Source of the DNA: Leucobacter tardus
GTDB lineage: Bacteria; Actinomycetota; Actinomycetes; Actinomycetales; Microbacteriaceae
NCBI RefSeq assembly: GCF_017583045.1
Contig: NZ_JAGFBF010000005.1
Location: forward strand, 1,178,001 to 1,242,000
DNA: 64,000 bases
Direction: 5' to 3'
Notes under the pieces: generated by a model
Told to the model about the DNA's origin: nothing
Database searches by the model: none
The model's input: only the letters and a program-made list of their open reading frames with translations
Shown: piece after piece, positions 60,639 to 64,000 of the stretch
Position numbering within the stretch: position 1 is the first letter of the stretch
Layout: each line of letters opens with the position of its first letter
Position numbers and translations under genes: made by a program

Positions 60639-61457
60639 ATGCTCCGCACCAGGCGCACGCTCGCCGTCTCAGCGCTCGCCACCGCCGCTCTCCTGCTCGC
60701 CGGCTGCAGCGGTGGTGCGCCAGACGCCGGCGCCGATACGGCGGCGCCCACGAGCGACCTCTCGGGCGACCTCACCGTGTATGCCGCAGCGTCGCTGCAG
60801 GGCGCCTTCGAGCAGCTCGGCGACGACTTCATGACCGCGCACCCCGACACGGACCTCACCTTCTCCTTCAACGGATCATCCGTACTCGCCACGCAGATCC
60901 TGAGCGGCGCCCCTGTCGACGTCTTCGCGTCCGCCGACGAGCCGAACATGGCGAAGGTCACCGACGCCGACCTCGCGGCGGGTGATCCCGACACCTTCGC
61001 CACGAGCGAGCTCGTGATCGCGGTGCAGCCGGGCAACCCGTTCGACATCGCATCGCTCGCCGACCTCGCCGCGCCCGGCCCCGACGGCGCAGCACCCGTC
61101 ACGGTCGTGTGCGCCGCCGAGGTGCCGTGCGGCAACGCGTCGCAGCAGCTGCTCGAGCGCGACGCCGTCTCCCTCACCCCCGCGAGCGAGGAGCAGAACG
61201 TGACCGCCGTGCTCACGAAGGTGCGCAAGGGCGAGGCCGACGCGGGTCTCGTGTACCGCTCCGACGTACTGAGCACCGATGGCGAGGTCGAGGCCGTCGA
61301 TATCACCGATGCCGCCGAGGCCGCGGGTGCGTACATGATCGCCCCCATCGCGGGCGGGTCATCGCCCGAGGTCGCCGAAGCGTGGATCGCGTACCTGAAT
61401 TCGGACGAGGCGCAGCAGCTCTTCGCCGAGCTCGGGTTCGGTCCGGCGCGCGACTGA
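60639..61457 (+). CDS. modA: Molybdate ABC transporter substrate-binding lipoprotein
   Basis: The product is 272 residues with a lipoprotein signal ending at Cys23 (LLLAGC). The binding domain shows the ModA patterns LTVYAAASLQGAFEQLG, FSFNGSSVLATQI, DVFASADEPNM, and VRKGEADAGLVYRSDV near the C-terminus; the Ser, Ala, Val and Tyr residues here contact the oxyanion. It captures molybdate, possibly tungstate, outside the cell. It begins four bases after the Mop regulator gene. Confidence 0.94.
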   Translation: MLRTRRTLAVSALATAALLLAGCSGGAPDAGADTAAPTSDLSGDLTVYAAASLQGAFEQLGDDFMTAHPDTDLTFSFNGSSVLATQILSGAPVDVFASADEPNMAKVTDADLAAGDPDTFATSELVIAVQPGNPFDIASLADLAAPGPDGAAPVTVVCAAEVPCGNASQQLLERDAVSLTPASEEQNVTAVLTKVRKGEADAGLVYRSDVLSTDGEVEAVDITDAAEAAGAYMIAPIAGGSSPEVAEAWIAYLNSDEAQQLFAELGFGPARD

Positions 61458-61468
61458 GGCGGACGCGC

Positions 61469-62296
61469 ATGAGGGATCCCGAGGCCGTCGCGCTGGCGCG
61501 CACCGTCCGCTCACGCCTCCCCCTCGGCGTGATCGTTCCGGCCGTGATCGGCATCGCGATCCTGGTGCTGCCACTCGCCGCCCTGGTGCTGCGGGTCGAC
61601 TGGTCATCGGTTCCCGCGACGCTCGCCGATCCGGCGACGCGCAGCGCACTCGGCCTGTCACTGCTCACGGCGTCGATCGCGACGGTGCTCTGCGTCATCC
61701 TGGGGGTGCCGCTCGCCCTCCTGATCGCGCGCACGCGCGGACCGCTCGCCACCGTACTCAGGGCGCTGACCACGCTGCCACTCGTGCTCCCGCCGCTCGT
61801 CGGCGGGCTCGCGCTGCTGACGCTGCTCGGTCGCGGTGGTCTGCTCGGAGACTGGTTGCTCGAACTCGGCGTCCGCGTGCCGTTCACGACCCCCGCGGTC
61901 ATCATCGCGCAGACGTTCGTTGCCCTGCCGTTCCTCGTCATCGCCGTCGAGGGGGCGCTGCGCGGTCTCGACGCCGAGATGGAGCGGGTCGCGGAGAGCT
62001 TGGGAGCGACACCGTGGACGGTCCTGCGGCGGATCACGCTGCCGCTCCTCGCCCCCAGCCTCGCCGCCGGGGCGATCCTGTGCTTCACGCGCGCGCTCGG
62101 CGAGTTCGGTGCCACGGCGCTATTCGCCGGCAACGCGGAAGGCAGCACCCGCACCATGCCGCTCGCAATCTACACGGCGTTCAACGGCGCCGGCGTGACC
62201 CAGGACGTCGCAATCACCCTGTCGCTCGTACTCGTGCTGGTCGCGATCGTCGCGCTGCTGTGCATGCGGTCGCGCGTGACGGGGGTCGCGCGGTGA
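61469..62296 (+). CDS. modB: Molybdate ABC transporter permease
   Basis: The product is 275 residues with five or six membrane segments. The family pattern LTTLPLVLPPLVGGLALLTLLG and the coupling region AESLGATPWTVLRRITLPLLAP, followed by GAILCFTRALGEFGATALFAG, identify ModB. It forms the molybdate channel as a homodimer. The ATG lies 11 bases after modA, with GAGGCGG upstream. The stop overlaps modC (GTGA). Confidence 0.94.
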   Translation: MRDPEAVALARTVRSRLPLGVIVPAVIGIAILVLPLAALVLRVDWSSVPATLADPATRSALGLSLLTASIATVLCVILGVPLALLIARTRGPLATVLRALTTLPLVLPPLVGGLALLTLLGRGGLLGDWLLELGVRVPFTTPAVIIAQTFVALPFLVIAVEGALRGLDAEMERVAESLGATPWTVLRRITLPLLAPSLAAGAILCFTRALGEFGATALFAGNAEGSTRTMPLAIYTAFNGAGVTQDVAITLSLVLVLVAIVALLCMRSRVTGVAR

Positions 62297-63444
62297 GCGG
62301 ACACGTGGAGCAGACGTCGCTCGATACGGGCGCGCTCGATGCTCGGGTCACGGTCGGGCGGGGTACGTTCACCCTCGATGCGGAGGTGTACGTCGCGCCG
62401 GGCGAGATCCTGGGCGTGATCGGCGCGAACGGCGCGGGCAAGTCAACGCTGCTCGGTGCGCTCGCCGGGACGCTCCCCCTCCGATCGGGGCAAATCACAC
62501 TCGGCGACCGGGTCCTCAGTCGGACGGATGCAGCAACACCTGCGGTATCGGTGCCGCGCGCGGCGCGGCGGGTCGGGTACCTCGATCAGCGCGCCCGGCT
62601 GTTTCCGCACCTCGACGCTGCGGCGAATGTCGCGTTCGGCCCACGGGCGCAGGGCCGGGGCAGACGAGCAGCTGACACCATCGCCCGCGAGTGGCTCGCG
62701 CGCGTCGGACTCGGCGATCGGGGCTCGGCGCGTGCCGAGGCGCTGTCCGGCGGCCAGCAGCAGCGCGTCGCGATCGGGCGCACGCTGGCGGCCGATCCGG
62801 CGCTCCTGCTGCTCGATGAGCCGTTCGCAGCGGTCGACGTGGCGAGTAGCGTCGACCTGCGGCACCTCGTCGCCTCGGAGGTCCGTCGCCTCGGCGTGCC
62901 GACGATCCTGGTCACGCACGACCCGGTCGACCTCATCGCGCTCGCCGATCGCGTACTGGTGCTCGAGGACGGCGTCATCGGCCAACTCGGATCCGTCGCC
63001 GACGTGCTCGGAGCCCCGTCGAGTCCATTCGCCGCGGAGTTCGCGGGCCGCGCGCTCATCCGCGGTCGGGCGTCGGATCACGGCACGATACACCTCAATG
63101 GCGCACCGGTATCGGAGGTCTCGGGCACCGGCCAACTGCCCCGCCCTGGCGCTGCCGCGGTGGGGAGCTTTGATCCGGCCGCCGTCCGTCTGACATCGCC
63201 CGCGGCGACGAGCACCGCGGCATCGAACGCAGCGATCGCCGCGGAATGGCTCGGGACCGTGAGCGCGGTCTTCGCGAGTCGCACGGGCGTCCGGATCACC
63301 TGTACCGAATGGCCGGAGTTCGTCGCCGAGATCCCGGTCTCCCGCGCCGTGCACCAGCACATCGCCGTGGGCGACCGCGTCGGCTTGTCACTCGCGCAGA
63401 GCGACCTCACCTTCGCGGTGCCCCGCGCACCGGCGCACCCCTGA
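62293..63444 (+). CDS. modC: Molybdate ABC transporter ATP-binding protein
   Basis: The product is 383 residues. The ATPase domain has Walker A VIGANGAGKSTLLGALAG, the signature [16 protein letters not shown], Walker B LLLLDEPFAAVD and the His of LVTHDPVDLI. The C-terminal third holds a TOBE/Mop-like domain (GTVSAVFASRTGVRITC, VGDRVGLSLAQSDLTF) that can bind molybdate and shut the importer when the cell is full. The GTG start overlaps the modB stop. The 3' end is six bases from that of the convergent right-edge gene. Confidence 0.93.
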   Translation: MSGHVEQTSLDTGALDARVTVGRGTFTLDAEVYVAPGEILGVIGANGAGKSTLLGALAGTLPLRSGQITLGDRVLSRTDAATPAVSVPRAARRVGYLDQRARLFPHLDAAANVAFGPRAQGRGRRAADTIAREWLARVGLGDRGSARAEALSGGQQQRVAIGRTLAADPALLLLDEPFAAVDVASSVDLRHLVASEVRRLGVPTILVTHDPVDLIALADRVLVLEDGVIGQLGSVADVLGAPSSPFAAEFAGRALIRGRASDHGTIHLNGAPVSEVSGTGQLPRPGAAAVGSFDPAAVRLTSPAATSTAASNAAIAAEWLGTVSAVFASRTGVRITCTEWPEFVAEIPVSRAVHQHIAVGDRVGLSLAQSDLTFAVPRAPAHP

Positions 63445-63450
63445 ACCGCG

Positions 63451-64000
63451 TCAGACTGCGGTGATCCAGGTGTCGACGACCAGAAGCCCCTCGGGTAACT
63501 GAGCGACGGCACGTGCGAGGTCGGGGTGCTGATCGAACACAACGACGTGCCAGATATCGTCCCCGTGCGCTGAGACGCCGCCGACAACGGACACGACCTC
63601 AGAGTCCGGGAGCGCTCCGATGATGCGCTCCGCACGGTCGACGTCTTCCGCCGACCACCGCACGGGCGACACGAGGACGCGCGCCCCGAAGCCGTGCGCG
63701 TCGACTTCCTGCGCAAGCGACTCCACCGCAGTCGAGACCACCGAGTAGACCGTCGTCTCGCGGACCACGATGGGATGCACCACGCTGACGCGCGGATCGC
63801 CGGCAAGCCCTGCGACCCAGTCATCGAGGTCGGCTGTGAGGCACCGCGATGCACTCTCCCCGGCGAGCAGCATTGTCGCACGGGCTCGCAGGTTCGCGTA
63901 CTCCGTCTGCATGCGGCCGAAAGGCCTCGCCGCTGGATCCTCGACGTTCCAGTGGCCCACCGTCAGCTCAGAACCCCCGAGCTCACCGACGACGCGGACC
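63451..64000 (-). CDS. Protein of unknown function, 5' end beyond the window
   Basis: The reading frame is open to the right edge, so the 183 codons here are the C-terminal part of a longer gene; the GTG at 63960 need not be the start. The product is not recognised. The visible part has alternating strands and helices: a LRARATMLLAGESAS stretch, then two strand-helix units each ending in a hydrophobic strand (SVVHPIVVRETTVYSVV; SEVVSVVGGVSAHGDDIWHVVVF) and a final LLVVDTWITAV. There are no membrane segments. It is convergent with modC and shows no other link to the molybdenum genes. Confidence 0.6.
   Translation of the reverse strand, partial: VRVVGELGGSELTVGHWNVEDPAARPFGRMQTEYANLRARATMLLAGESASRCLTADLDDWVAGLAGDPRVSVVHPIVVRETTVYSVVSTAVESLAQEVDAHGFGARVLVSPVRWSAEDVDRAERIIGALPDSEVVSVVGGVSAHGDDIWHVVVFDQHPDLARAVAQLPEGLLVVDTWITAV

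Overview
The window is high-GC DNA from an actinobacterium, most likely a member of the Microbacteriaceae. The evidence is the codon use, the frequent GTG starts, many ATGA/GTGA stop-start overlaps, -10 boxes of the TANNNT type sitting six or seven bases before start codons, and a mycothiol-dependent formaldehyde pathway, which is confined to Actinobacteria. The genus cannot be fixed from the sequence. Sixty protein genes are supported, two of them cut by the window edges. No rRNA, tRNA, CRISPR array, insertion sequence or prophage was seen, and no gene-free stretch exceeds 300 bases.

Left part (1-16440). This holds a truncated NAD(P)-binding protein, two small membrane proteins, a luciferase-like oxidoreductase, an LpdA-type quinone reductase coupled to a blue-copper lipoprotein, and a long Orn/Lys/Arg decarboxylase. 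A nucleoside salvage run follows: purine nucleoside phosphorylase, an MHS transporter, a phosphopentose/hexose mutase and the NAD(P)HX repair dehydratase NnrD. Next come a MarR-MMPL export operon with a clear operator and an NCS2 purine permease.

Purine catabolism and respiration (16555-27104). An overlapping operon encodes xanthine dehydrogenase (XdhA-XdhB-XdhC) and guanine deaminase. It is followed on the other strand by a BrkB-type membrane protein and the sdhCDAB operon for succinate dehydrogenase.

Transport and a probable organosulfur region (27347-42187). A tripartite tricarboxylate transporter (TctC-TctB-TctA) and a GDP-mannose pyrophosphorylase precede a compact set of genes: a flavin reductase, two flavin-dependent monooxygenases, two N-acetyltransferases, an amino-acid ABC transporter with two paralogous binding proteins, and a large FAD/NAD(P)-binding protein. 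The gene content resembles the S-modified cysteine salvage loci of Bacillus (ytm/yxe type). Four transcription units here appear to be leaderless, with a -10 box exactly six bases before the start codon.

Surface and membrane genes (42084-46303). These are an orphan histidine kinase with a readthrough-like tail, a seven-bladed propeller surface protein with an LAGTG anchor, a fatty acid desaturase and a small disordered acidic protein.

Molybdenum and one-carbon region (46361-63444). On the minus strand an almost gapless run goes MoeA, MobA, MoxR ATPase, DUF58, a DUF4381-like protein, two VWA proteins, a TPR protein, a membrane protein, a DUF6457 protein, S-(hydroxymethyl)mycothiol dehydrogenase and a metallo-hydrolase. 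Divergent from it are FdhD and an FdhF/YdeP-type molybdoenzyme, then an HTH-Mop regulator and the molybdate importer ModABC. Together these genes could take formaldehyde through formylmycothiol and formate to CO2, and also supply and mature the molybdenum cofactor for that enzyme and for the xanthine dehydrogenase. This linkage is an inference from gene order and family knowledge.
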